Shown here in pieces: positions 43,921 to 55,141 of a stretch of 64,000 nucleotides of DNA. Below the pieces are notes generated by a model that searched no databases, had not been told where the DNA came from, and saw nothing but the letters and a program-made list of their open reading frames with translations. Every line of letters starts with the position of its first letter. The stretch's first letter is position 1. Origin of the DNA: Lepiota brunneoincarnata. Its lineage: Eukaryota > Basidiomycota > Agaricomycetes > Agaricales > Agaricaceae. The position numbers were made by a program, and so were the translations under genes. The stretch spans positions 1,674,001-1,738,000 of the forward strand of contig JAEBUN010000004.1 of assembly GCA_023014365.1 (NCBI GenBank), in the 5' to 3' direction.

Positions 43921-45640
43921 ATGTCTCTAGCAACGCTCCCTGGTGAGCTGTATGCACACATTATCCATCAGCTGGACTCGTCTTCATGGACCCAGATTAT
44001 CCTGTCGCTCTCTCGTGTCTTGCCCGCTGCGCCAATTCCCGTTGAGCTGCTGTTCCACTCAATACGCGTTAGGCGCCCTGCACAGGCGGTCTCCCTCTAC
44101 CTGCGCTTGTGCAAGACCTCAAACACTACTCCCGTTTCAAATTCTCCTCCGGGTGACCTTTGTGCAACTTGGGTCAGGGAATTCTCAGTCGAAACCTGGT
44201 CCATAGATCCTGGTGTGATTATCAACCTTATCCGGTCACTACCCAACATCGAATCCCTCAACCTAAGGATCGGGCCGAGTGATTTTTCTCCAGAACGTTT
44301 GGAAGAGCTCTTGACAAATCCGATTGGCCGCTTGAGACAACTGTCTCTCAGGTTCAGACCCTAGTATGTTGTTCAACCCTCTCTTGCTCCCGTCATTAAC
44401 GCTTCGCTATTCAGCGTGGAAAAAGCTTCATATCGTCAATTCCACAAGGTATGTTGGCCATTGTACAAAAGACCTTAAGGCTAATATTTGTCGCAGGGGG
44501 TCTACTTCGACTCTACTCTTCTCGCGCTTGCTAGATGGCCCCCTCAGAAGCTGCTCAGGATTTCAATCATACAAGATCCCCACGACACCCCTGTGGTCGC
44601 ACAAAGACGGCCCTTCGCGCAACCTATCGTTTTCTTCTTCTTGGACCCGCACTTGTCTATCCTGCTGCACTCCCCTTCTATCTCTCATTCATTAAAAGCC
44701 CTCCGGCTGTGTATTCCGTCACGCCCTGTGGCGAGAGCGTTGTGCGTGTCCCCGGGTCAGATAGAAGCATATCATTCTCCCGACGTCCTGCCCATCATAC
44801 CAGACCTCGAGTTTCTAGATCTGACTACATGCGGAGTGATAGAAGGAGAGCTTGACATGATACTCGCCCGTTTCAACAACCTGAGGCACCTTATCTTAGA
44901 TAGGTGTGCCATCTCGCGAACAGAGCTCCGCCAAGGAGAATTGAGCGCCCTCGGAAAACGTTGTGCTCTCTTTGGCGTCAGGCGAGCACGAGACCGCGAA
45001 AAAGAACTGAAGGCGTGGCTGCAAGAGCGATGGGTCGAAGATAACCAAACACAGGGCAGTGATGGAGGACCAGCCCAGGTCATCATCAGTAACGCTCGGC
45101 CAGAGCCCCGAAGACAGAGACCAGGCAGACGGGGCCTGGCAACTGCGACAGTTTCGCTTCGTTCTCGGTCCCCTGGCGGTCTCGACCCTTCTCGACTCAA
45201 CGGCGAAAACACACCGAGGCCACCTCTTGCCCAAGATACGCATTCTCCCTTTCATGCCACGACTGGAGACACTGGCAACGACGACCGTCTTAGAGACAGA
45301 TTTTTCTAGACATCCAGCAATACGCGCCGAATTCGAAGCGGGGTGGGCTGAGGGAGTCGCACAACTGGTTGTGACCTGCGCAAGGATGAGATTGGGTTCC
45401 AAAAGCGGCATTCGTCTCCTACGCTTTACGGAGAACGTAAGGGGCCCTCAGGGTACAGAAAATCGTGGCATGGAAGGTTTGGAGGATATCGATGTCAACG
45501 ATGACAGTGCGTTTACAATATCCGGCCGTGCAGCGCCCATCCTCTGCCTCGCTGGGTCGGGGAGATGCGGAAATCATGTTGCTGGTTGTGGGCATGCGAT
45601 TGGGTGGGATATGTGGAAAGAAAGTGTAGAAGACGGGTGA
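43921..45640 (+). CDS. F-box/LRR-like protein of unknown target
   Basis: The start MSLATLPGELYAHIIHQLDS resembles an F-box (LPxEL...I), which would bind Skp1 of an SCF ubiquitin ligase. Leucine-rich segments follow: NLIRSLPNIESLNLRIGPSD, RLRQLSLRFRPYVEKASYRQ, SLKALRLCIPSRPVA, IIPDLEFLDLTTCGVIEGEL and FNNLRHLILDRCAI. After a basic, charged linker a 73-nt intron (GTCATC...GCGACAG) shifts frame to FRFVLGPLAVSTLLDSTAKT. The C-terminal part is LPKIRILPFMPRLETLATTT, HPAIRAEFEAGWAEGVAQLV, GLEDIDVNDDSAFTIS and CLAGSGRCGNHVAGCGHAIG. The Cys/His-rich end looks conserved but I do not know its role. The F-box call is tentative. Confidence 0.65.
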
Positions 45641-45772
45641 AGAATGGATGCGAGCATATCTTATCAGATAGCCTGCCGCCCAGCCACAATCGATTACACA
45701 TGACCCGCTACGGTACCACTGCCTCCTCCGCTCTGCTCCACTCTTTCCTCCAGCCCTTGATCAGGCTGCGCA

Positions 45773-47009
45773 ATGGCTTCTTCGTCAAAATTAGAGGGTA
45801 GCCGATTCCCAATCACCACAGTCGCGACTTTCGCTCGACTGAAATCCCTTGCCTTCGCTTCTCGGCGGGGTAAATCTGAACTTGTCTTTCCGCCACCGTC
45901 GTGGGAAATAGATAAACTTACTATCGGCAGAGCACAAGAAAGTTTCGAGTCTCCATCACAGACATCTTCAGGAACAGAGGTGGCAGCTGAGCCAGCAGAA
46001 ACAGTCGGCTCTACGGAAGCCCCTGTTGAGGATGAGTTGGAGGAACCCGAGCCTTTGACATTTGCTCAAAGAATTAGAGACCTCATTGAATCACTACCGA
46101 TTCCCTGGGACCTCAACTACTTCACGTCAGCCTACAACGGATGTTACGGTCGAGGCTCAAGTGTTGAGAGCACAGGATGGCTCCCAGGGACCGCCTATAT
46201 CACCGGGAGTGGACAGGGATCTCGTGAAGATGCTGTCTTCGGAGAAAGTTATGAACGGGGAAGAGGGGGAGAAAGGGGAAGGTAAGGGGAAGCGACAGAG
46301 TATGTGGAGCATATTGTCTGTGATGCAGTTGAAGGGCAGGGAAAAGGGGACCAATACCCGGCAGGCATTCGACGATGATACACGAGACGGCCTCATGATG
46401 TACTCCCCCCTCGAGCCAACCAATGGCTCCCAGGTAGAGCTCGCAGAAATGCGACCTGCTACCGATGTTCCCGCAGAACCCTAACTCTCGACATAACGAA
46501 TCACCTGACAAGAATCTTGAATGGATGCCATCGACGACTCAGATATCTGTATACACGACCTGGTGGGGTTATCGGCTGTACCTTCCCCCTCCCGTGATGG
46601 ATACGCTCGATTCCGTGTCTCTGAAGGCAACAGCCCAAGCAGCCATGGTGACGAGCGCACTAAAGTGGTTGTTGACCAAGATACCTGACACGCTTGTCCC
46701 TGCTCAATATAAAGCACCTCTTCAGCTGCTGAAACGGTTGAGCCCTGTGGTTGGATTCATAGGTGTTTTCATTGCTTGGAGTTGGGGGAGGATCAAGGCC
46801 CATGATAAAGGTTGGTTATTAAAGATCGGTTTGTTGATGTTAACTTAGAGTTTCCATCAGGGAATGGCGTCGTGCTAACGGCTACATGGCTCCTACCGGT
46901 GGCGTTAATACCCATGGCGTGGGATGCGGGGGAGAGCTTCGGGCCCGTGCACCACCAGGAGCCGACTCTGAGTCAAGAGGAACGCCGGGAGGCAAAGAAG
47001 GTTGAATAG
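45773..47009 (+). CDS. Unknown fungal membrane protein with C-terminal hydrophobic segments
   Basis: I do not recognise a named family. The start MASSSKLEGSRFPITTVATF gives a Ser/Glu-rich, acidic N-terminal half (VEDELEEPEPLTFAQRIRDL). Two +1 shifts break the frame. One extra C in CCC at about 46103-46105 splits SLPIP from GTSTTSRQPTTDVTVEAQVL. One extra C at 46479-46481 splits DVPAEP from NSRHNESPDKNLEWMPSTTQ. Corrected, the reading continues VYTTWWGYRLYLPPPVMDTL, KATAQAAMVTSALKWLLTKI, SPVVGFIGVFIAWSWGRIKA (membrane), an intron, GNGVVLTATWLLPVALIPMA (membrane) and ends EERREAKKVE. The tail is strongly charged. The layout (soluble N-half, two spans near the C-terminus) suggests an organelle membrane protein; no function assigned. 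Confidence 0.62.
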
Positions 47010-47255
47010 CGAACGAGAGCCCGAGCAAAGGGCTGAGCTGGAAGGAGAAGTGGCGCCTGCAGACTTTTTAATTTTAGTAGGACTTCTACTCATACCTGTT
47101 TTGAGTATGCATCACGGCCCCGATATCGTCGTGGCACGGTGCCGCACTCGCCACTTGATCAGAGTGACTCGTAATGTAGGTGAATAGATGATAATCAATG
47201 AGTATATAAGAACACGCTCAAAATTTGCGAAACCCCAAAAGCCTTTCACCACACG

Positions 47256-48504
47256 ATGACCAAAGCCTACTCTGGTGCTTATGACTTGACCACGGAAGCT
47301 GGGGTAGAGGCATACCTTGCTGCCACCCCATACTCTTGTACCAAAGCGGAAGCCCTGTCTGGGGGAACGGCAAACTATGTCTTTAGGCTGCATCTAAGTG
47401 AGCCTTGTGACGGCAGAGAGACTCTGATTTTGAAGCACGCTCGGCCCTATGTCAAGTCATTGGTGTCCATTGCTTTTGATATTCGGCGGCAGGTACGAAG
47501 TGGCCACTCTTCTGTGTTTGACATCTCAACTGAAGCGTAAACCAATACCATCAGCTCTTTGAGGTTGAGGCGTTGAGGAGGATTAGGAGAATGGTCACCT
47601 CCCGCTGCATTTGTCACGGTGCCCGGTGTTTACTGGCACGATGAGACAGCCAATGCGATCATCATGGATGATTGTGGTCCAAACGCAGTGACGTTGAAGG
47701 AGTATATGCAACAGGGCCGGTGTACTGTCGAGATGGCTCATCGAATTGGCAAGAACGTAGGGGAGTTCCTCGGAAAGCTGCATTCTTGGGGCAAAGGAAA
47801 TGCCGATGTATGCGAGGTGTTTGAAGGAAACACTCAAGCAAAGGTGATATCCATCTGGGCCACATATGGGCGGATCCTTCCGACGTTTGAGGAAGGCTTG
47901 GAGAAACTCCAAAATCCGACGGTGAAGCTCAAAGAGGAGGAAGTGGCCGTGATAACGAGAATTTGCGATGAAACAAGTGACTCTATGAGAAAAGTCAAAG
48001 GAACGGTGAGTTGGGGCGTTATGTGCGAATTCTTAGTGCAAGTACTAAATGGTCGGGATACAGTTCGTGATGGGCGACTTTTGGCCGGGGAACTTGATGC
48101 TGAGTTGTGATGACGTGGGCAACGTTACACAGATTCGAATCATCGACTGGGAGGTATGCAAGCCGGGACTCCTGGGTGTAGAGCTGGGACAGTTCTGCGC
48201 GGAACTGTACCTCCTTACGCGGTTTAATGGCGATGTCTGTCGAGGTACCCCGGAAATCATCCTCGAAGATTTCTTGCAAACATATGGGACGCATATTACA
48301 CCCGACCTGCCGATGTGCAGACAAACCATTGTGCACTTGGGCGCTCATCTTGTTGTTCTTACGCCGAGGATTGAATGGGGAGGCAAAGAGCTGACGCAAA
48401 ACGTTGTCAAAGAGGGTGTGCAGTTGATGCTGGAAGGGTATAGTGCAGAAGAAGACTGGCTAAGATCGTCTATTGTTGGGCCGTTGGTCCTGAGCATCAG
48501 ATAG
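47256..48504 (+). CDS. Aminoglycoside-phosphotransferase (APH)-fold small-molecule kinase
   Basis: The APH/choline-kinase fold phosphorylates small molecules; the substrate here is unknown. Start MTKAYSGAYDLTTEAGVEAY. N-lobe: EALSGGTANYVFRLHL and ETLILKHARPYVKSL, with the Lys expected to hold ATP. Then FEVEALRRIR and EWSPPAAFVTVPGVYWHDET, which lie in different frames; one extra G at 47586-47587 is the likely cause. C-lobe: NAIIMDDCG, FVMGDFWPGNLML (Brenner loop, with Met where many relatives have His; the Asp and Asn are kept) and IRIIDWEVCKPG (metal-binding DxE/D). Ends LVLSIR. Three introns, the last between KGT and FVMGD. Confidence 0.82.
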
Positions 48505-48619
48505 ACGTGTTACTCATAGCTCAGGGCGGGCATATTCAATCAGCGGACGGGAGGTGAGACCGTCCGTGAGACCGCTGCCGATCGGCCTTGCTCCCTCCGC
48601 TCCGTCAACTTGTCCTCAA

Positions 48620-48621
<2 letters not shown>

Positions 48622-48672
<51 letters not shown>
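48622..48672. repeat. (AG)n microsatellite, about 25 units
   Basis: 51 bp of perfect AG dinucleotides between the APH-like gene and the Zn2Cys6 gene, 3' of both. Likely polymorphic between strains. Confidence 0.98.
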
Positions 48673-48676
<4 letters not shown>

Positions 48677-48771
48677 ATACATACATGTACACAACGATAC
48701 ACACACCAAAGAGTAGGGATAAACAAGAAGGGGAAACAACAGAAGAATCGAAAGCATAGTAGTGTGGTCGG

Positions 48772-49612
48772 TCATGGAACAAGAGTTTCACCGACGGTGA
48801 AATGCACATGATCGCCCTCACCAAGTGTAAGACGGACAGGCAGACGGGGATCGATGCGCACGGGGGCACTATTACCAACAAAGAAATCCCCACGGCTAAA
48901 GTTGCGGGTGATGGCAGCAGCCTCTTCTTCTGTGAGGTTGCGGGGCCGTTTGTTTGGACGGAAGGTGGAGCTAGAGGCGCCAGTAAAGGCGCCACTGTAG
49001 TCGTAGTACTGCTGGTGGTTGAGGTTTGGTGTACCTTGCAGCGTAGCATACATGGGTGGGGGAGCAAATTGAACGGGGTTGGGTGCTATTATGTATGACG
49101 TGATGAGAAGATGGTTTGGTGGTGGGTGGCGGTGGTAGTAGTCAAAAAGTACCTGGAGTGTGATGCTGGGCATGATGATCTTGGGCATCAGGATCCGGAT
49201 AAGCACAAGAGGCCCCAAGTCCTCGTTTGAGACAGCTCTGGAGAAAGAGATGAGCAAAGGATGGGGAGAGATGAGGACAAGCCTGGACCAACCTGACAGG
49301 GGAGGACCTCGCTACATCGTGTTTTGCCGGTATGGCAGGCAACGCAGGCTCTGCGGACAGAGGGAGCTTTGGCTGGTAGAGAGAGCACGAGGGGATCAGC
49401 GACCGGAGTGCAGAGACAGAGATTTGTGGCATACGCTTCCTTGTGGACTCGGCGGTGGTGGTTGCGGATGAGGGCTGAATGGGCTGAGGGGCGACATGGA
49501 CGTCCTGCTGCTGGTGCTGGTGTTGTTGGGCCTGCTGGAGTTGCTGAAGTTGCTGAGAGTCAAGGGAGGTCTGGGCGTCCTGGGCCGGTTCGTCAGTGGG
49601 GATGGCCGACAT
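48772..49612 (-). CDS. Zn2Cys6 DNA-binding protein, short
   Basis: Zn2Cys6 proteins are fungal transcription factors. The start at 49612 (MSAIPTDEPAQDAQTSLDSQ) leads to a Gln-rich stretch (QQLQQLQQAQQHQHQQQD). An intron (GTATGC...CTACCAG) joins TAESTRK to PKAPSVRRACVACHTGKTRC. The cluster continues SEVLPCQ, an intron, then SCLKRGLGASCAYPD: C-x2-C-x6-C-x5-C-x2-C-x8-C, all six Cys present. A third part has PPPMYATLQGTPNLNHQQYY and FRPNKRPRNLTEEEAAAITR, ending VHFTVGETLVP. At about 230 residues it lacks the large middle homology region of most Zn2Cys6 factors, so it may act alone or as a partner. It faces the bHLH gene over a shared promoter. Confidence 0.82.
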
Positions 49613-49843
49613 TTGGGCGGACAGGGCTCGTGTGGACGGCGGCGGGCTGGAGGAGGTACGGGCAGGAGACGGGCAGGAGACGGGCAAGAGACGGGCAAGA
49701 GACGGACAAGATCGGACGGTCAATTCTACCCCACGGCCTCTCCGCCACCGGTCTATATAGATTATGTAATCTACTCTCACCGGCTATTCACTGCCCCGAC
49801 TGCCGACATACAACTAGTAGTAGCTCCTTCCTTGTTGCCCACC
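49613..49843. promoter_or_regulatory. 231-bp divergent promoter between Zn2Cys6 and bHLH genes
   Basis: Outward-facing starts of two transcription-factor genes. Holds a five-copy 11-bp direct repeat (49658-49712) and a TATA-like GTCTATATAG at 49751-49760, about 85-93 bp upstream of the bHLH start. The repeat is closer to the Zn2Cys6 start. Confidence 0.6.
49658..49712. repeat. Five tandem 11-bp repeats (ACGGGCAGGAG)
   Basis: Copies at 49658, 49669, 49680, 49691 and 49702. The first two are ACGGGCAGGAG, the next two ACGGGCAAGAG, the last ACGGACAAGAT. The 11-bp spacing is about one helical turn, so bound proteins would line up on one face. Confidence 0.9.
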
Positions 49844-50623
49844 ATGTCCATATCGCCTCAAGATTTCGAGTTCACCTCTTTCAATCCAGACCTCTCCAAC
49901 CTCTTTCCAAACCCTCCTCCCCTCCCTTCCTCTGCAGAACTCTTCTCCACAGCAGAGACCACCGATCTTCTTGGTTTCCTTGATAATTTCAGCGATCTCA
50001 CCTGGGACTTGGGCACAACGGACCTCATCGCCCAGCAGGACCTCCTCTCCTCCTACACTGATCATCTTCCTACTGTCTCAAATACTCTCACACCGTATTC
50101 TAATCCCCACCTCAACACGGTCCCTGAACCGTCTACATCCACTCGCCCAAAGCTCCACCCCCGCACTGGGTCTGCGCGTGGATCTCTCCTTTCATCATCT
50201 CTGCCTCCCGAGGATCACATTGAATTCACCGAATCCAAAGTAACATCAGACTCCAACAGCTTGAGCGGAACGCCGCGCCAGAGCAGCGGTTCCGCGTCTT
50301 CGGCCTCGCGCTCGAAACCTCTTCTCTCGACCCCGCAGAAGCGATTGAACCACATCATGTCAGAACAAAAGCGACGCAATGCGATCCGCGATGGATATGC
50401 GCAGTTAATAGGACTTCTTGCGCCTGCTGGTTCTGCGCCAGCACTCGCCATGCCTACACGCGGCCGTCCCAAGGGGAGTGGCAGCCGTGGCAAGGGCCAA
50501 AGCAAGGGAAAGAGTGGTGTCTTGTTCCGTGCCGTAGAATATTGTCGTTGGCTGGAGGAGGGCCGAGACGCTCTGCGAGAAGAAGTCTCACGCGTTGAGA
50601 GTGCTGCTGGCATACGGCCTTAG
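49844..50623 (+). CDS. bHLH transcription factor
   Basis: A single exon of 259 codons. The start MSISPQDFEFTSFNPDLSNL was chosen over upstream in-frame starts because it follows the TATA-like element and matches a normal acidic activation-type N-terminus. The bHLH domain is near the C-terminus: QKRLNHIMSEQKRRNAIRDG (basic region, E-x2-R-R like E-box binders) and YAQLIGLLAPAG (helix 1). A long basic loop (RGRPKGSGSRGKGQSKGK, including an AT-hook-like GRPKGSG) and helix 2 (SGVLFRAVEYCRWLEEGRDA) follow. The end is SRVESAAGIRP. Fungal relatives regulate phospholipid, phosphate or glycolytic genes; the target here is unknown. Confidence 0.88.
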   Translation: MSISPQDFEFTSFNPDLSNLFPNPPPLPSSAELFSTAETTDLLGFLDNFSDLTWDLGTTDLIAQQDLLSSYTDHLPTVSNTLTPYSNPHLNTVPEPSTSTRPKLHPRTGSARGSLLSSSLPPEDHIEFTESKVTSDSNSLSGTPRQSSGSASSASRSKPLLSTPQKRLNHIMSEQKRRNAIRDGYAQLIGLLAPAGSAPALAMPTRGRPKGSGSRGKGQSKGKSGVLFRAVEYCRWLEEGRDALREEVSRVESAAGIRP

Positions 50624-50878
50624 CGATATCTATCCCAAGGGTTTGTTGTATTTTTCCCTGTTTTTCCTTACCCCCCCACCATTTACGTTGGTACAGATAT
50701 CCCTATCCATGAAGCTCCCAGACTAGTAATCGCCATACCCCTCTTGTACTTTATCGTATAACCAGATAAACCCAAAAAGACGCGTAAAAGTCATTGATCC
50801 ATGAGAGCACATGGTTCCATCTCCCGCGTGACTTGATCGCGCCTTGCATAAGTCGCGCCCATCGATTCCCTTGCTCAT

Positions 50879-51775
50879 ATGATTATGTCACCAGTCCCTC
50901 CAGCCCAATGGCCTATACCCAGTTTTGACCTCCGCGTCGATGACCTCAGCCACGATGGTGCATCTACTTTTTTTGCTAGCGTAAATCCCTACACCGCCCT
51001 ACGTGACGCTGTCCTCTCAACCTTCATAAACCTATACACCCAAGATACCGTCCCTAGAGAGTTGGCACATCTCTTTCTATGCCTACATCTGAAGTACCTA
51101 CTAAAGGAGGCTGCCCCTCCTCGTAAACTAGTATCCGGAACATCCTCCTGGTCCTCCGGCCGATGCCAGGCGTAGCTTATACCACAGGCTCGCAGACACA
51201 TAAAGAAATTCATTTCTCTCTTGACTGGACCCAGACCAACGCGCACCAGGCCAGGGACGAAATCCTGGGGGTTCTCACTCACTGAGGTTGTCCATTGTTT
51301 TCAGTACGATGCCCAAGGGACATGTCCTGGCGGTCTTATCGAAGGCATTGCAGGCATGTTTCCATTCTGCCCACCCCTTATTGTTTTCACCAAACCAAGA
51401 CCAGATTTCGTCCGCCTCCAGGCGTCCCTTTCCCCACCCCACTGGTGCCGCTCCGCGCCCACCAACTCCCAAAAGTGGGACGAAGGCTACGAAAAGACAG
51501 CCTACTTTCTCGACTGGATCAATACCCGTTATGGGCCTGACACTATTCGAGCACTCAATGCCACTCTGGGACGCCGAAAATACCACCGCCGCATCTTCCG
51601 GGACCTTACCGGGCGCCCGCTCAGGAAATTATGGGCGCTCTATCGCGGATCCTTTACGGATGGGGCACAGGGATCCGTTGCTCCTGGCACTCGCCGAGAG
51701 TATGCCCCGGACCCACCTGCGGAGTCGGAGTCGGAGGATGAGGGTTATGATCGGGTGTCGCCGATCCTGCGTTGA
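50879..51775 (+). CDS. Basic secretory protein (BSP) family metallopeptidase-like protein
   Basis: BSP-family proteins have a zinc-peptidase fold and are linked to secreted defence or wall proteins in plants and fungi. Start MIMSPVPPAQWPIPSFDLRV (a second Met lies at residue 3). Exon 1 continues TALRDAVLSTFINLYTQDTV. After a short intron comes IRNILLVLRPMPGVAYTTGS, HKEIHFSLDW and ARDEILGVLTH, then EVVHCFQYDAQGTCPGGLIE in another frame. One extra T near 51279 splits the HEVVH zinc motif, probably an error. A GC-AG intron (donor GCATGT) then joins GIA to DFVRLQASLSPPHW. WDEGYEKTAYFLDWINTRYG follows; the end is acidic (ESESEDEGYD). No clear signal peptide, which is odd for the family. Confidence 0.83.
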
Positions 51776-51880
51776 TGATAGATAATTCTGCCCCGAATAG
51801 TGTATAATATAGATAAAGACGGTATTAAGTCAGGGGGATGAGATCAAGCAAATAAAATCGGATAATGAATCCTGAAACAG

Positions 51881-54800
51881 CTATCCCCAATCTTCTTGCA
51901 ATTCCCTTGCCAGGAAGTCATCTTCATCTTCTTCCTCGCCGTCTTCGGCTTCGTCATTTTCTTGTTGGTCACCGTTCATAGCCCCACTGAACAAGGCTGA
52001 ACGTGCGCCTTCCGGCTCAGCTTCCTCCTCCTGAATGCTGTTCGACACGAGCTCGTCCGCTGTGATCGCCTGCTTCAATCTGGAGTAGCCCATCCGTTCG
52101 GCAGCCAGCTTCTTCCGCTTCGCCAATGGTGAGCGTAATGAGTCATCTTTGTTTTGGCTCGGCGCATCCGAAGGTGTGACACTTCTGAGCCGTTTTCTCC
52201 TCGTTCTTGGAGTGTTATTTGTGCTGCGAACTCGCGGATAAGCCCCAAAAAAAATTTGGTTCGGAGCGATGAAAGTGGACCAACCTTGGTACACTTCCTT
52301 CATCTGTCCACTCATCTTCACTCCGCATCCCTGTACTTCGCTCACTCCTCTCATCCACACTTTCGTCGTCACTCTCCATCATGGCGGCCTCAACCTCATC
52401 ATTGATATCGTTCCAATTGATCTCGTCGAGGTGTAGCGCACCTACTGACCCACTGCTCTCCCCTGCTTCTTCAACGTGGGCCTTAAGCTCAGTCGGATTG
52501 ACGTCCCAATCATCAGCATCCGGCTCCGGATCTGATGAGATTTGGTGGTCGGAGATCAGCGGGCTAGTAGAGGGCGCGGCGTTGAGTGGATCATAAAATA
52601 GGTAAGGTGTCTCGTCTTGTTGTCGCCATAGAGCGATAGAGTCGTTGAACCATTCTGGACGCACAATCTTGATTCCCCCGCGCTTACGAGCCGTTTCAAC
52701 CTTTTTCGTACCACGCTGCAGCGAGCTCGTTAGAGGACTTGCTATTTATCGTCTGGAGAAAGTTTTACCTTGGCCGTTACAACATGCGTAACCTCAGGGG
52801 TGAGGTCTGTATGGCACTCTGCACCGAACATATGCGCCAGCCGCCAGTACTCTGTTGTTTCTTGCGGCGTGTCCAAAGGGATGACACCGGAGAACACTAT
52901 GTGACTACTCCTTAGCACCTCAGACCGTATTCGCGGAATAATACGCTAATATTTGGCCCAGGTCAAAGCGCTCAAAAGACAATAAAAGAGGGAACAGGAA
53001 CATACCGTTACATCATATGTTTTGCTAGGTGGGGACTTTTTGTCGCTGCGGGACTTCAGGGGAACGGGCATCATATATCTCAAAGAAGCGCTTATGGACC
53101 TCGTCCAAGAGCTGTGGAACACGGGCAATGAGCACGAAACAGTCATAAGGCCACTGACGACGGACGAACCTTTCCTATGCGGTCTAGCTCTCTATCGTCA
53201 TTCTTGAGGAGCGCTTGTTTCGGCTTTTCTGGGTGGTGTGTAGGGGCGGCTGCCCTGATCTTCCGTATGTTCCCTGTTATCAGGAGGCTGATCCTCAGTG
53301 CTCTGGGCTTGCGTGTCACTGCTGCTACCTTGAGCAGCTTCCTGCAACTCTTCCTGTTTCTTAGCCAGCGGCCGCTGTTGGAACTGTTCATCTAAAGCGG
53401 CATTATTTGTTGTCAATAATTTTTTTTTCTCAGTCTCAGCATCCTCAACCTCCTCCGGAGTCCCTATCGAGGGCTCCGACGAACCAGACGGAATATGCTC
53501 TACTTCGTGCCATCAGTATTGTCCTGTGTCGAAGACAAAGAGCGAGCGGATTCACCAGAAGGTAACTCGGGCTGCTGTGAGGTTGTGGCGGTTAGGGAAG
53601 GCGTGAGGGGGGTGAATCTTAGCCAGAAAACTTGAGTTGATATCGCCGATACCGACGAAAAAGTCATCTGCCGAAGAATTTAGTTGATACACAAGCTCCA
53701 GAAGACGATAGGCATACACGGAATGACTTTAATTAGATTTGGGCTCCACTCCCAAACATCTGCTCTATCATCGATGATGACTACCATTGAAGTATCACAT
53801 GGGAACAGCCGTTGTAGGCTCTTCTGTGTCAAACCTTTTTGCAGTCAATATGCAGTTGTGTCACTCGATGGTCGCTGGACGACTCACTTCCGCTTTCATC
53901 CCTACTGAGTATGCGGCCTTTGAATATGCTTCCATCCGGATCGATGGCAGCACAGACTTCCTCTGCATATGCACGAGTGCCCATAGTATACACGTGCATA
54001 TCATACTTGTCAGCCATATCCCGCAAAAACTCCTTCCAGCCGGGTCTTTGGAGAGAAAGACGATTAGCAGCTGCGGCAGTGGACATCGATCCTCCGTACC
54101 TTGGCTTGATATAGTACATACATCCTTCGTTCTCGACCATCTTCTGCTTCCCTTTCTGCCTATGTGGTCCCCTCATGGAGGGTGTTGAAAAGGATTCGGG
54201 ACCTAGTCTAAACTTCTTTACGTCCTTCAAGGCTTCCCAATTGGGATTACATTCATCATCGGAGTCGGAAAGGTCGTCGTCAGAGTCGTCAGAATCGTGT
54301 GGTGTCGTAGATCCCTTCTTCGGCTGTCTTGCCTCCCATGCCTCTCCTTCAGCTATCCACTCCCCAACCGTAGGGTCCACAGTTGCGTGTACGATCGTTT
54401 GGTCGAGATCCACAATAAGAGAGAGCTTGCGCGACTTGAGCAGATGCTCGGCGGTCTCGCGCTCTATGCGCTGCGCTTCTTCAAGCGAGACGGTTGGTCC
54501 AAAAGCAGAGTGTGTCATTTGGATGGATGCACGCGAGGCATCTGAGAATCCCGTATAATCAACACTGTGACATACATAAGTGCCGTGTAAAAGTTGAACT
54601 TGTTTGTCAAAAACACACTTTGTCATGTCCTTGCCACAGAGGACGCAAAGGCCTCCGAGCTGGATTCCATGCTTGCAGGGCTCGATGATAACGACTGCGG
54701 GCTTGCCTTTGGCCTTGTTCTTTGAGATAACGTCGCCTACTCTGACCTTCCAGCTATTGAGTGTTCCTTCTATCGCGGCGTCCCAGGTCCCAAATCGGGT

Positions 54801-54965
54801 TTCTGGTTTGGCGCCTGGAGTGTTGGAGATGTGAACAAAAGAATAGCTGAGAAGACGAGTGCCGCGCTGGATGTTTCCCTGTGGCTTTGCATCGAGAGAA
54901 ATAACCTTTATGGGAAAGGGGAAGGACTGGGGAAGGAAGAGTTCTGTCGGGCTGGACTGCTGCAT
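51881..54965 (-). CDS. FCP1: FCP1 RNA polymerase II CTD phosphatase
   Basis: Fcp1 removes phosphate from Ser2/Ser5 of the RNA polymerase II C-terminal repeats so the enzyme can be reused. From 54965: MQQSSPTELFLPQSFPFPIK, then a lipoyl-like region (NSWKVRVGDVISKNKAKGKP) and a Cys-rich block (EPCKHGIQLGGLCVLCGKDM). The catalytic DxDxT motif is LIVDLDQTIVHATVD. Also VYTMGTRAYAEEVCAAIDPD and VVIIDDRADVWEWSPNLIKV (second acidic motif). LLKNDDRELDRIGKV leads to a BRCT region and a C-terminus with MRPEWFNDSIALWRQQDETP and an acidic end (DEDDFLARELQEDWG). An apparent missing base near 53503-53506 splits DNTDGTK from VEHIPSGSSEP. The gene is essential in yeast, so an error is more likely than loss. 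Confidence 0.93.
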
Positions 54966-55141
54966 GTTAATCTAACAGAGTCCTCCGACGCCGTGACCGG
55001 GTATGAGAACAGACCACAACAGGAAGTTGGCATCAACAATACCACACATGCCCCTTTTGGCAACGTCTTGTTCTTCACTTTGGAACAAGGTGCACCAGAG
55101 CGCATATATATAAGGATGAGGTCGTTCTCTGCTGAACACCC
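54966..55141. promoter_or_regulatory. 176-bp bidirectional promoter, FCP1 / F-box gene
   Basis: Outward-facing starts 176 bp apart, with a TATA-like CATATATATAAGG (about 55103-55115) some 30-40 bp upstream of the F-box ATG. Confidence 0.5.

Noticed and set aside
48541..48600. Inverted GC-rich words (GACGGGAGGTGAGACCGTCC) as a possible structured RNA
   Set aside because: Stems are short and imperfect; nothing else supports an RNA gene.
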